Source of the DNA: Candidatus Zixiibacteriota bacterium
GTDB lineage: Bacteria; Zixibacteria; MSB-5A5; GN15; FEB-12
Direction: 5' to 3'
NCBI GenBank assembly: GCA_003641345.1
Contig: QNAD01000011.1
Location: forward strand, 1-15,110
Length of the DNA: 15,110 nucleotides
Made by a program: the position numbers and the translations under genes. The notes under the pieces were generated by a model. The model saw only the letters and a list, made by a program, of their open reading frames with translations, made no database searches and was not told the origin of the DNA. Numbering within the stretch: the first letter of the stretch is position 1; each line of letters starts with the position of its first letter. This document shows, piece after piece, positions 1 through 7,800 of the stretch.

Positions 1-119
1 CACATTTTGCATTTTTTTGTTCCAACATATTTATGTGCATCTTCTTCCGCAAAAACGGAGACCGTCATAAAAGCTGTTAAGATTGAGATAATCAAAACGA
101 TTGCAGTTAATTTTTTCAT
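1..119 (-). CDS. Exported protein, probable multiheme cytochrome c (N-terminal part only)
   Basis: Partial gene that leaves the window at its left edge; 39 complete codons are visible. The start is the ATG read leftward from 119, preceded by an AAAGGTG ribosome binding site. Residues 1-24 form a typical Sec signal peptide: MKK, then a hydrophobic stretch (LTAIVLIISILTAFMTV), then a probable cleavage after SVFA. The mature chain begins EEDAHKYVGTKKCKM, and the cut codon begins TG, which fits Cys. The pattern Y-V-G-x-x-x-C-x-x-C is how many periplasmic multiheme cytochromes c (cytochrome c554-like) begin their first CxxCH heme site. The signal peptide is seen directly; the heme assignment is inference because the expected Cys-His lies outside the window. 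It is transcribed divergently from the glycosyltransferase. Confidence 0.6.
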   Translation of the reverse strand, partial: MKKLTAIVLIISILTAFMTVSVFAEEDAHKYVGTKKCKM

Positions 120-185
120 TTCACACCTTTCATTTTTTGTTATAACTTATACAGTTAGTCATACCACTTCTTTCAATATTTTTTG

Positions 186-214
186 AAAATATCGCCAGAA
201 AGGCATATAGTCAA
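186..214 (-). promoter_or_regulatory. Candidate sigma70 promoter for the leftward exported-protein gene
   Basis: Read on the minus strand there is a -35 box TTGACT (214-209), a 17-base spacer and a -10 box TATTTT (191-186). Transcription would start near 179, giving a leader of about 60 bases. The -10 box lies inside a small palindrome at 176-192 (ATATTTT-TTG-AAAATAT), which could be an operator, although AT-rich DNA produces such palindromes by chance. The rest of the 184-base divergent region (120-303) shows no gene. Confidence 0.4.
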
Positions 215-303
215 GGATAAAAAGATACAAATTTAACGGTTAGAAATATTAAGAAATATCTTGATAATTCTTTAAAAATCAGTAGTTTATCTTTTGGATA
301 AGT

Positions 304-1515
304 ATGAGAATTTTAATTGTAACACAACATTTTCCTCCTGAAAAGGGGGCTGTCAGAAGGCTTTTTGAATTTGCCCGGCTTTTTGTGAAAAAGGGTATAG
401 ATGTCACTGTTATGACGGCTATTCCTAATTATCCCGATGGTATTGTACCAGAAGAATATAGGGGTAAGTTATTTTATAAAGAAGTCATAGATGGCGTCAA
501 GGTTTATCGTAGCTGGGTTTTACCTGCATCTAACAGCCAACCCAAAAAGAGGATGATGGGTTTTATAACTTTTTTGGTAACTACAATTATTAATTCTTTT
601 AGAATTAGTAATAAATTTGATATTGTTTTGGCATCAACCCCGCCGGTTACATCCCCGGTTATTGGGTGGATATTGAGCCGATTTAAAAGGGCTAAATTTG
701 TAATTGAAGTAAGAGATTTGCAACCGGAATCATCGGAAGATTTTGGAAATTTGAATCAATCAATTTTTACCCGTTTGGTGAAATGGGTAGTGCATTCTCT
801 TTATAAAAAAGCTGATAAAATTGTTGCAGTTACAGATGGAATTGGTCGGTTTATGGCTGATATTGGTATTCCCGCAGAAAAAGTTGATGTGGTAAAATCT
901 GGCGTCAGTAACGAATTTATTGCTTCGAATACTAATGGAATTCGCAAAAAATTTGGCTGGGAAGAAAAATTTTTGGTTTTATATTCTGGTACTTTAGGTT
1001 GGGTTAGGCCGCTTGAAACTGTAATAGAAGCGGCTCGGAATTTAGCAGATCAACCGAAAGTGCATTTTGTTTTTATTGGTGAAGGGCAAAAAAGGAAAGC
1101 TTTGGAAAATATGGTAAGGGATTACGGATTAAAAAATGTAAGCTTTGTTGGGGGGCAACCCTTAGAAACAATTCCGTATTTTCTTAAATCAAGCGATGTC
1201 TTGGTTGATTGCTTAAAAGAAGTTTCTGTTGCTCGTTTAGCATTTCCTTCAAAGATGTTTGAATATATGGCTTCTGGTCGTCCGATTGTTTTTGGCTCTC
1301 ATTATGGTGAAGCTATCGAAGAACTGAAAATTGCCGGTGGGGCACTAACATATTCCTCGGATTCTTCAGAGCAATTATCGGATTTAATTATGCAGTTAAA
1401 AAATGGTTCGATTGATGGTGATAAATTAGGCAGGGATTATCATGAGCATATAAAGCTTAATCACCGTCGTGAAATTTGGGCGGAACAATATTATAGTATT
1501 ATCTCTAATATTTAA
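304..1515 (+). CDS. Glycosyltransferase family 4 (WbuB-like)
   Basis: A 403-residue cytosolic or membrane-associated sugar transferase with the two Rossmann lobes of GT-B enzymes. It would transfer a nucleotide-activated sugar to a lipid-linked or polysaccharide acceptor. The N-lobe opens with MRILIVTQHFPPEKGA and carries AIPNYPDG (39-46) and VRDLQPESSEDFG (136-148), landmarks of the WbuB-like GT4 group, whose usual form is DLWPES. The C-lobe has YSGTLGW (227-233), FIGEG (257-261) and the donor-binding stretch FPSKMFEYMASGRPIVF (314-330) followed by GEAIEEL (335-341), which supplies the two glutamates of the family's EX7E-like motif. The length is normal for the family. The start has only a weak GGA ahead of it. 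No other polysaccharide genes are nearby, so neither sugar nor product can be named; it is either an isolated enzyme or the end of a cluster rearranged away. Confidence 0.82.
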   Translation: MRILIVTQHFPPEKGAVRRLFEFARLFVKKGIDVTVMTAIPNYPDGIVPEEYRGKLFYKEVIDGVKVYRSWVLPASNSQPKKRMMGFITFLVTTIINSFRISNKFDIVLASTPPVTSPVIGWILSRFKRAKFVIEVRDLQPESSEDFGNLNQSIFTRLVKWVVHSLYKKADKIVAVTDGIGRFMADIGIPAEKVDVVKSGVSNEFIASNTNGIRKKFGWEEKFLVLYSGTLGWVRPLETVIEAARNLADQPKVHFVFIGEGQKRKALENMVRDYGLKNVSFVGGQPLETIPYFLKSSDVLVDCLKEVSVARLAFPSKMFEYMASGRPIVFGSHYGEAIEELKIAGGALTYSSDSSEQLSDLIMQLKNGSIDGDKLGRDYHEHIKLNHRREIWAEQYYSIISNI

Positions 1516-1586
1516 TTTTTCATTCTTTATCTTTATTATTATTTTTTATATATTTAGTCAATTAAACATTGAACTATGGAGAGAAA

Positions 1587-3014
1587 ATGGGCACAACTAT
1601 AACTACTCACGAAGAAATAAAAAATATATCAATTAATGATTTACCGGATTTACTTATTGGTGCTGATACTATTGTTCCCACAATGCATGGTCAGGAAAAA
1701 TATATTAATTTTGATAATGCCGCTTCGACTCCTACTTTTCAACCTATAGCAGATGCTTTGGTTTCATTTCTTAAGTGGTACTCAAACGTTCATCGCGGTA
1801 CCGGTTTTAAATCTCAATTAGCCAGCTGGGCTTTTGAAAAATCAAGAGATATGGTTGCAGATTTTGTGAATGCTGATCTTAATAAACATGTTGTGATTTT
1901 TACCAAAAATGCAACTGATGCAATCAATAAATTATCAAGGCAAATAAATTTTTCCGATGACGATATAATTCTTACATCACTTATGGAACATCACTCTAAC
2001 GAGCTTCCGTGGCGTCGTGCCGGCAGAGTAGAACATGTCCAGATAGATGAAGATGGATGTATCAGTAAAGATGATTTTATGGCGAAAATTAAAGAGTATG
2101 GTTCACGAATTAAATTAGTTGCCATAACCGGTGCCTCGAATGTTAGTGGATATATTACTGATATAGATTTTTTTGCCCGTGAAACTCATAAGATTGGTGC
2201 CAAAATAATGCTTGATGGGGCTCAATTAGTCCCCCATCGTCCGGTCGATATGAAACCAAACGATCCAGAATGTTACCTTGATTATCTTGTATTTTCTGCA
2301 CACAAGATGTATGCTCCTTTTGGAGTTGGTATATTGGTTAGTGACAACAAAACTTTTGAAGAAGGTGACCCACAGGAAGTAGGCGGTGGTGTTGTTGATA
2401 TTGTTACATTGGAAGAAGCGTACTGGACAGACCTTCCCGAAAAAGAAGAAGCCGGAACTCCGGATATAGTTGGTGTTGTTGCTTTAGCTAAGGTTATTGA
2501 ATTGTTTAAATCTGTTGGATGGAAAGATATTATCGATCATGAATCAGAATTGACCGCTTATGCTCTTAACAAATTTAATGATATTAAAGGCTTAACAATT
2601 TACGGCGATACAGATCCGGCAAATGCATCAAATCGTCTTGGGGTAATTTCTATAAATGTTGATAATGTCCCTCATGCTTTGGTAGCATCTATATTAAGTT
2701 ATGAAGGTGGGATAGGTGTTCGTTCCGGATGTTTCTGTGCTCATATTTATGTGAGAACTTTACTTAAGGTTGATATTGAAAATTGTAAAACATTGAAAGA
2801 AGAAATTCTTGCTCGGGACAGATCAAATTTACCGGGAACAATAAGAATATCATTTGGTATTTATAATACAAAAAAAGAAATTGACCGACTGGTTGAAATG
2901 CTTCAAAAAATTATCAATGGTGATTATTATAAAGGATATATACTTAATAAAGAAAAAGGAGAGTATGTTCCTGATAATTTTGAATTGAATTTCGAGGATT
3001 ATTATAAAATTTAA
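1587..3014 (+). CDS. Class-V PLP aminotransferase, cysteine desulfurase/selenocysteine lyase (SufS/Csd-like)
   Basis: A 475-residue fold-type I PLP enzyme, most likely taking sulfur (or selenium) from cysteine (or selenocysteine) and releasing alanine for Fe-S cluster assembly or thiolation. Visible landmarks are INFDNAAST (40-48), NVHRGTGFKS (67-76), MEHHSN (133-138, the PLP-stacking His), the PLP-binding Asp210 and Gln213 in LDGAQ, the Schiff-base Lys240 in SAHKMYAPFGVG, and RSGCFCAH (379-386). Cys384 in that last motif aligns with the catalytic persulfide Cys of SufS. I chose the ATG at 1587 because GGAGAG sits 3 bases upstream; a TTG 18 bases earlier would add six residues but has no such site. 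It is longer than SufS (about 400 residues), with roughly 35 extra residues at the N-terminus and a Tyr/Asp-rich C-terminal tail (445-475). No suf or isc partners are adjacent. The specific substrate is inferred; another class-V lyase activity is possible. Confidence 0.8.
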   Translation: MGTTITTHEEIKNISINDLPDLLIGADTIVPTMHGQEKYINFDNAASTPTFQPIADALVSFLKWYSNVHRGTGFKSQLASWAFEKSRDMVADFVNADLNKHVVIFTKNATDAINKLSRQINFSDDDIILTSLMEHHSNELPWRRAGRVEHVQIDEDGCISKDDFMAKIKEYGSRIKLVAITGASNVSGYITDIDFFARETHKIGAKIMLDGAQLVPHRPVDMKPNDPECYLDYLVFSAHKMYAPFGVGILVSDNKTFEEGDPQEVGGGVVDIVTLEEAYWTDLPEKEEAGTPDIVGVVALAKVIELFKSVGWKDIIDHESELTAYALNKFNDIKGLTIYGDTDPANASNRLGVISINVDNVPHALVASILSYEGGIGVRSGCFCAHIYVRTLLKVDIENCKTLKEEILARDRSNLPGTIRISFGIYNTKKEIDRLVEMLQKIINGDYYKGYILNKEKGEYVPDNFELNFEDYYKI

Positions 3015-3020
3015 CTTCGC

Positions 3021-3362
3021 ATGAAAAATGCTGTTGTATTAATTAAGCACAAGTCTAAGTTTCTCTATCCGTTAATTCTATCTAAGGGCGATATTGTAAA
3101 AACCGGAGATGAAGATGATGAATTTCCGGGATGGATTTGGTGTACAACATCAGATAAAAATTCCGGTTGGATACCTAAGGCATATCTGGAAATAAACAAT
3201 AATAGCTCAGTTCTTAAAAAAGATTATAACGCTACAGAACTAAACGTTGATATTGGACAAATTCTAAAAGTCTTTTTTGAAGATGCTGGTTGGGCTTGGT
3301 GTGAGGCAGAAAATAATTTAAAAGGCTGGGTGCCGGTTAATAAAATTAAATATTTTAGCTGA
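3021..3362 (+). CDS. Small cytoplasmic protein with two SH3-like domains
   Basis: A 113-residue protein with no signal peptide or membrane segment, built of two SH3-type beta-barrel repeats. Repeat 1 (about 17-56) contains LSKGDIV, then PGWIWC (36-41) and SGWIPKAYL. Repeat 2 (about 65-110) begins with KKDYNATEL (66-74), which matches the ALYDY-type SH3 motif, then IGQILKV, AGWAWC (89-94) and KGWVPVNKI. Most bacterial SH3-like domains (SH3b) are exported and bind cell wall. The absence of a signal peptide here points instead to protein binding inside the cell. It begins 6 bases after the desulfurase stop, with no clear Shine-Dalgarno sequence, so it is probably translated with that gene. Similar stand-alone proteins occur in other bacteria; I know of no established function. 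A link to the desulfurase rests on position alone. Confidence 0.72.
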   Translation: MKNAVVLIKHKSKFLYPLILSKGDIVKTGDEDDEFPGWIWCTTSDKNSGWIPKAYLEINNNSSVLKKDYNATELNVDIGQILKVFFEDAGWAWCEAENNLKGWVPVNKIKYFS

Positions 3363-3430
3363 TAAAAGATTAGCGGCTCCATAAATATTCTATTAAGTTT
3401 TTCATTGATTACGCAAAATTTCAAATAATA

Positions 3431-3452
3431 AAAGACAATAAATATTGTCTTT
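3431..3452. promoter_or_regulatory. 22-base near-perfect palindrome
   Basis: AAAGACAATA (3431-3440) and its exact inverse TATTGTCTTT (3443-3452) are separated by two bases. It sits 69 bases after the SH3 gene and about 20 bases before a candidate promoter of the phosphofructokinase. It could be the binding site of a dimeric repressor or activator. It could also be an AT-rich hairpin ending the upstream transcript, since U-rich sequence follows it. The symmetry is visible; the role is inferred. Confidence 0.4.
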
Positions 3453-3472
3453 ATTAATTCAATATGTTTTGA

Positions 3473-3501
3473 TTGATACCGATATTCTGAATAGTTATTG
3501 T
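3473..3501 (+). promoter_or_regulatory. Candidate promoter of the phosphofructokinase gene
   Basis: TTGATA (3473-3478), a 17-base spacer and TATTGT (3496-3501) match sigma70 boxes at five and four of six positions. Transcription would begin near 3508, giving a short leader that includes the GAGGT ribosome binding site at 3515-3519. The background is AT-rich, so chance matches are likely. Confidence 0.33.
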
Positions 3502-3524
3502 AATTATAAATAATGAGGTAAGTG

Positions 3525-4727
3525 ATGGCAAATATAAATAAAATTAAGGGCGTAATAGGAATTTTAACTGGTGGAGGGGATGTCCCGGGTTTGAATCCGG
3601 CAATTAGGTCCATAACGTTTAGGGCTTTGCGCGAAGGGTACAAAGTTGTTGGGATAAAACGGGGTTGGGGTGGATTGATGAGCATAATCCGTGATGAAGA
3701 AGCTGATAATAGTGGTAATTTTAAGTTTTTAACGGAAGAAATCGTTAATAAGGCGGCTCGTACCGGAGGAACATTTTTACATAGCTCAAGAACCAATCCA
3801 AGTAGAGTTGGCAAAATGAAAGTTCCTGAACATTTGCAAGATATTTATACCGATGAAATAAATGATCTTACCGACGAAGTTTTGGCTAATCTGGATTTTT
3901 TGGGAGTAGATTATCTTATCCCTATCGGTGGCGATGACACTCTCAGTTATGCTGTACGCTTATATCAGGAAGGGGTCAAAGTAATTGCAATGCCGAAAAC
4001 TATGGACAACGATGTACCTGGTACTGATTATTGTATTGGTTTCTCTACTTGCGTAACCAGAACAATCCAAATGACAGATAGTTTACGAACATCGGCAGGC
4101 TCCCATGAGCGGTTCTTGGTTGTAGAAGTATTTGGTCGTTATGCCGGATTTACCGCAATGCTACCAACTATGGCAGGAGTGGCACATAGGTGCGTTATAC
4201 CAGAATATAAATTTGACATTGAACTCCTAACAGATATGCTCACCCATGATCGCAAAAAAAATCCAAGTAATTATTCAGTAGTTATTGTATCCGAGGGTGC
4301 TATGTTTGAAGGTGGTGAAATGGTATTTAAAGATATGGAACGGGATGCTTATGGTCATGCAAAATTGGGTGGGGTGGGTGATTTGGTTTCATCAAAATTA
4401 AAAGTGTTATCACCTAAATATAATAATGGTACTCCAGTAAATGTAATAACTCAGAAATTGGGTTACCTTGTAAGGGGAGGAGCTCCGGACGCTATTGATT
4501 CTATCGTTCCGATGGCATACGGTAATCTGGCTTTTGATTTGGTTCTGAAAAATGTGCATGGACGTTTAGTAGTTTTAAGAAATGGCAGATATGATAATTC
4601 TCCGATAGATGTTGTAACAAGTTCCAAAAAATTTGTTAATATTGAAAAACATTATAACACGAAACGTCTTCGCCCGATTTACAGTTCATTTGAAATGAAA
4701 CCATTATTCATAATGACCAGCGAATAA
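3525..4727 (+). CDS. 6-phosphofructokinase, PPi-dependent type
   Basis: A 400-residue cytosolic enzyme that phosphorylates fructose 6-phosphate to fructose 1,6-bisphosphate. The N-terminal phosphate-donor loop is TGGGDVPGLN (15-24). GGDD (135-138) has Asp where ATP-dependent enzymes have Gly (E. coli Gly104). PKTMDND (157-163) has Lys where ATP enzymes have Gly in PGTIDND, and includes the catalytic Asp161. EVFGRYAG (201-208) corresponds to the fructose 6-phosphate motif MGRxAG. In this family the Asp plus Lys combination marks use of pyrophosphate instead of ATP, which makes the step reversible and able to serve gluconeogenesis. I chose ATG 3525 because GAGGT lies five bases upstream; a GTG directly before it at 3522 is less well spaced. 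Its own promoter candidate and a hairpin-rich 3' end suggest a single-gene unit. The family is certain and the donor is predicted from residues. Confidence 0.88.
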   Translation: MANINKIKGVIGILTGGGDVPGLNPAIRSITFRALREGYKVVGIKRGWGGLMSIIRDEEADNSGNFKFLTEEIVNKAARTGGTFLHSSRTNPSRVGKMKVPEHLQDIYTDEINDLTDEVLANLDFLGVDYLIPIGGDDTLSYAVRLYQEGVKVIAMPKTMDNDVPGTDYCIGFSTCVTRTIQMTDSLRTSAGSHERFLVVEVFGRYAGFTAMLPTMAGVAHRCVIPEYKFDIELLTDMLTHDRKKNPSNYSVVIVSEGAMFEGGEMVFKDMERDAYGHAKLGGVGDLVSSKLKVLSPKYNNGTPVNVITQKLGYLVRGGAPDAIDSIVPMAYGNLAFDLVLKNVHGRLVVLRNGRYDNSPIDVVTSSKKFVNIEKHYNTKRLRPIYSSFEMKPLFIMTSE

Positions 4728-4731
4728 ACGG

Positions 4732-4799
4732 AGGAAAGTTTTCCTGTAGGGAAAGCCTCGAAGAGGCTTGCCTTGTTGTATAACAATAAAAATTATTGT
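4732..4799. terminator. Hairpin cluster after the phosphofructokinase gene
   Basis: Three small inverted repeats follow one another: AGGAAA-GT-TTTCCT (4732-4745); AAGCCTC-GAA-GAGGCTT (4753-4769), whose stem extends through an internal loop by AGG/CCT (4748-4750 with 4771-4773); and ACAATAA-AAA-TTATTGT (4783-4799). The middle one is the most stable. None is followed by a long U-run on the plus strand, so as intrinsic terminators they are imperfect. Their place between two convergent genes supports a transcription-ending or transcript-protecting role. Confidence 0.45.
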
Positions 4800-4860
4800 G
4801 AATAATATGATAAATAACAGAGTAGGTTTCTTCGAAATCTCCCATACTTGGGGAAAAATT

Positions 4861-4880
4861 ATCTTAAAAAAAATTAAGAT
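4861..4880 (-). terminator. Candidate intrinsic terminator of the histidine kinase gene
   Basis: On the minus strand, ATCTTAA and TTAAGAT form a 7-bp stem around a loop of six T, followed by AATTTTT. The stem overlaps the kinase stop codon (4874-4876). The pairing is all A/T except one G/C, so the hairpin is weak, but its position and trailing U-run fit. Confidence 0.4.
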
Positions 4881-7800
4881 TTAGAAACTTTTACGGGTCG
4901 ATCAAGTTCTGTTCTGACTGCTGCTCCAATAACTTTTTTCGTAATAGGTTTCTTTACATATGCCCCGGCACCCAATTTTTGAACCTCAAAAACTCTATCA
5001 GACTCTGAATATCCCGATAAGATTATTGCCTTTTGGTCAGAATTAATCTCAAGTATCTGCCGGTATGTCTCTGTTCCGTCAATCCCATTTGGCATAACCA
5101 TATCAAGAATCACGAGATTCTGCGGATTTTCCCTTAAGAATTCAACAGCCTTTTCACCATTTTTAACAGTGCTGATTTTATACCCCAATTTTTTTAGCAT
5201 TTGTGAAGATACTTCGCGTTGCATATCATCATCATCAACAATCAATATTGTTTCATTTCCGCCACAAATTTTGCCTGAAACCTGATTATCCATTGATTCC
5301 CGGGTAATAGGGAAATAGATATAAAACGAAGTACCCTCGCCGATTTTTGTACTCAAATCAATATAACCGTTGTGGTCTTTAATTACAGCATCTACAACAC
5401 TCATGCCGAGTCCGGAGCCGCGTTTTTTATCAGTAGTTTTGGATGTAAAAAATGGGTCGAAAATTTTCTGAACGATATCATCAGAGATTCCACAACCGGT
5501 ATCAGATATGGTAAGTTTTACATATTCCCCTTTAGGCACCAGACCGTAAACTATTGAAACATCATCAACATAGTAATTCTCTGTTTTAATAGTGATTTGT
5601 CCAATATCCTGCATGGCGTCTATGGCATTGTGTAGAAGATTACTTATCATTCTGTGGAGCTGTGCACCACCTCCAAGGATATCCATCAAATCATCACTGA
5701 GATTGATTTCGAAAGCTAAAGTTTTGGAATAAGGCTTTAATTCTTCTAAACTGTTTTGAATAATTGTATTCAGATTAAGTACGTTTTGGTTGTAATGACC
5801 CCTACGACCCATAGTTAAAAGGTCCTGGTTGATTTCAGCTATTTTGTGTGATGCTTGCTCAATCTGGTCTAGATATTTTAGAGTAGAATGATTTTTGGGA
5901 AGTTCATCACGGATAATCTCCGGATAAGCCATCAATGGAGCGAGAAGATTATTGAAGTCGTGAGCTACCTGTCCGGCGATTGTGCCGGCTGTTTCCAATC
6001 GTTGTGCTCTGGATTCCAATTCCTGCAAACGTTTGGTTTCGGTGATGTCGTTTTTGGCGGCAACATAATTAATAATCTTACCTTGAGAATCAAAAACAGG
6101 GGAGATGATGGCATTTTCAATATAAAGAGAGCCATCCTTTTTTTTATTAATTAACTCACCGCGCCATTCTTTACCGCTTGTTAGAGTTTCCCACATTTTT
6201 TTGTAGAAAGCGTCATTATGTTTACCACTTTTCAATAGTCGTGGGTTTTGGCCAATAGCTTCCTTTTTTGCATAGCCGGTTATTTTCTCAAAAGCAGGAT
6301 TAACATATTGAATCGTTCCCTCTGTGTCCGTGATGACAATTGTTTCATCCGCCTGTTCAATAGCTCTTGAAAGTCGGGCATTATTCTCTTCTGCTTTCAT
6401 TTGCTCGGTAATATCTTTTCCGATAGAAATTATCAGATGGTTTTTTTCATTTTTTTCATCATCGATTCTGGTTGATTGCCATGCTATTATTCTTTTATCA
6501 CCATTTTTTATTCGGATGTCGTTAATATATGAATGGGCTTTTACTTTCCATGCATCTTCCCAAACTTTGTTCATCTCATCAATCATTTCAGGTATAAAAA
6601 ATATCTTAAACCAATCTTCCCCTAATACATCGGCACTTTTGTGTCCAGTAATTTTTTCAGCACCTTCATTGAATAATTTTATTCTATGGTTTTTATCAAG
6701 TCCAACAATTATGGCACTGCTTGTATTGATAATTTTATCAGAAAATTCCTTTTGTATTTTTAATTCTTCTTCCGCCTGCTTGCGTTCGGTGATATCTAAT
6801 AGCGATGCCACACTTTTATCTGTACCTGGAATAACATCTATAATTAATTGAATATTTTTTATATTCTTTTGACTGTCAACAAATCTGAATTCGTATTTAT
6901 TTAGTGCTTTTCCCCTGTTTTTTCGTCTCAGTTTGTGCTGTTTGCTCATTTTTTCTAAATCATCTTTTAAAACAAACTCCATCCAAGTTTTTTTATTCTG
7001 TATTTTATTGATATTGCATGCGGCTAAATGGGCAAACTGTGTGTTAGCAAGAGAAATCATTCCATCATTTTCTATAATACAAGTAGCTGCTCCCGTATTT
7101 TCAAAGACTGTTTTATACCGTTCTTCGTTCTCCTTGAGTGCTTTTTCCGCCTGCTTGCGTTTGGTGATATCTCTTATTGCAGTAACTCTGTATTCTTTTT
7201 CTTCTATGTTTCTTGATTCAACCTCTATTGGAAATAGTGTCCCGTCTTTTTTTCTCGCAATTATTTCATACGGTTTTGCTTGGTTTTTATTTATGTTCTT
7301 TTTTATTGTTGTGTGATATTCCTGTGGAATAATTAGTTTAATTAAATTTTTTCCAATTATTTCTTCTCTTGAATAACCAAGCATCTTCGTAAGCGATTCA
7401 TTTGCATCAATAGCAATGCCTTTATTATGAATCAATATCCCTTCAAATGTGAGATTAGAGAGTTTTTTGAACCGTTTCTCGCTTTTTAGCAGTGCTTCTT
7501 CAGTCTTTTTTTGTTCGGTGATGTTTGTTAACGAACCTATAATAGCTGTTGTATTACCGTCTTCAACATATGGAAACTCTCTGACTCTTATCCAAATTTT
7601 CTCTCCGTTTTTTTTAACTAATTCAAGTTCGTAAGGCGGTTGGCGCTTACCGGTTTTTATTGCTTTTACAGTATGTTCAAAACCGATTTCATTTATGGGA
7701 TTATCTGATGTAAGTTCTGTCCATTTGATCAAAGCCTCTTCTTGAGTGTATCCAAGCATATCTAAAACTTGAGGACTTAAATATGTGAGAACATGTTCTG

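Noticed and set aside
1569..1586. TTG start for the cysteine desulfurase
   Set aside because: The ATG at 1587 has a well-placed GGAGAG, which lies inside the extra six codons; the TTG has no ribosome binding site.
3224..3814. A leftward 196-codon open frame opposite the SH3 and phosphofructokinase genes
   Set aside because: It overlaps two genes with clear families, has no recognisable domain or ribosome binding site, and crosses a promoter-like AT-rich gap; it is an antisense shadow.
6324..7316. Rightward open frames (such as 6324-6851 and 6933-7316) inside the kinase gene
   Set aside because: They are hydrophobic, Ser/Phe/Ile-rich translations of the strand opposite PAS-coding sequence, with no start signals; all are shadows of the kinase.
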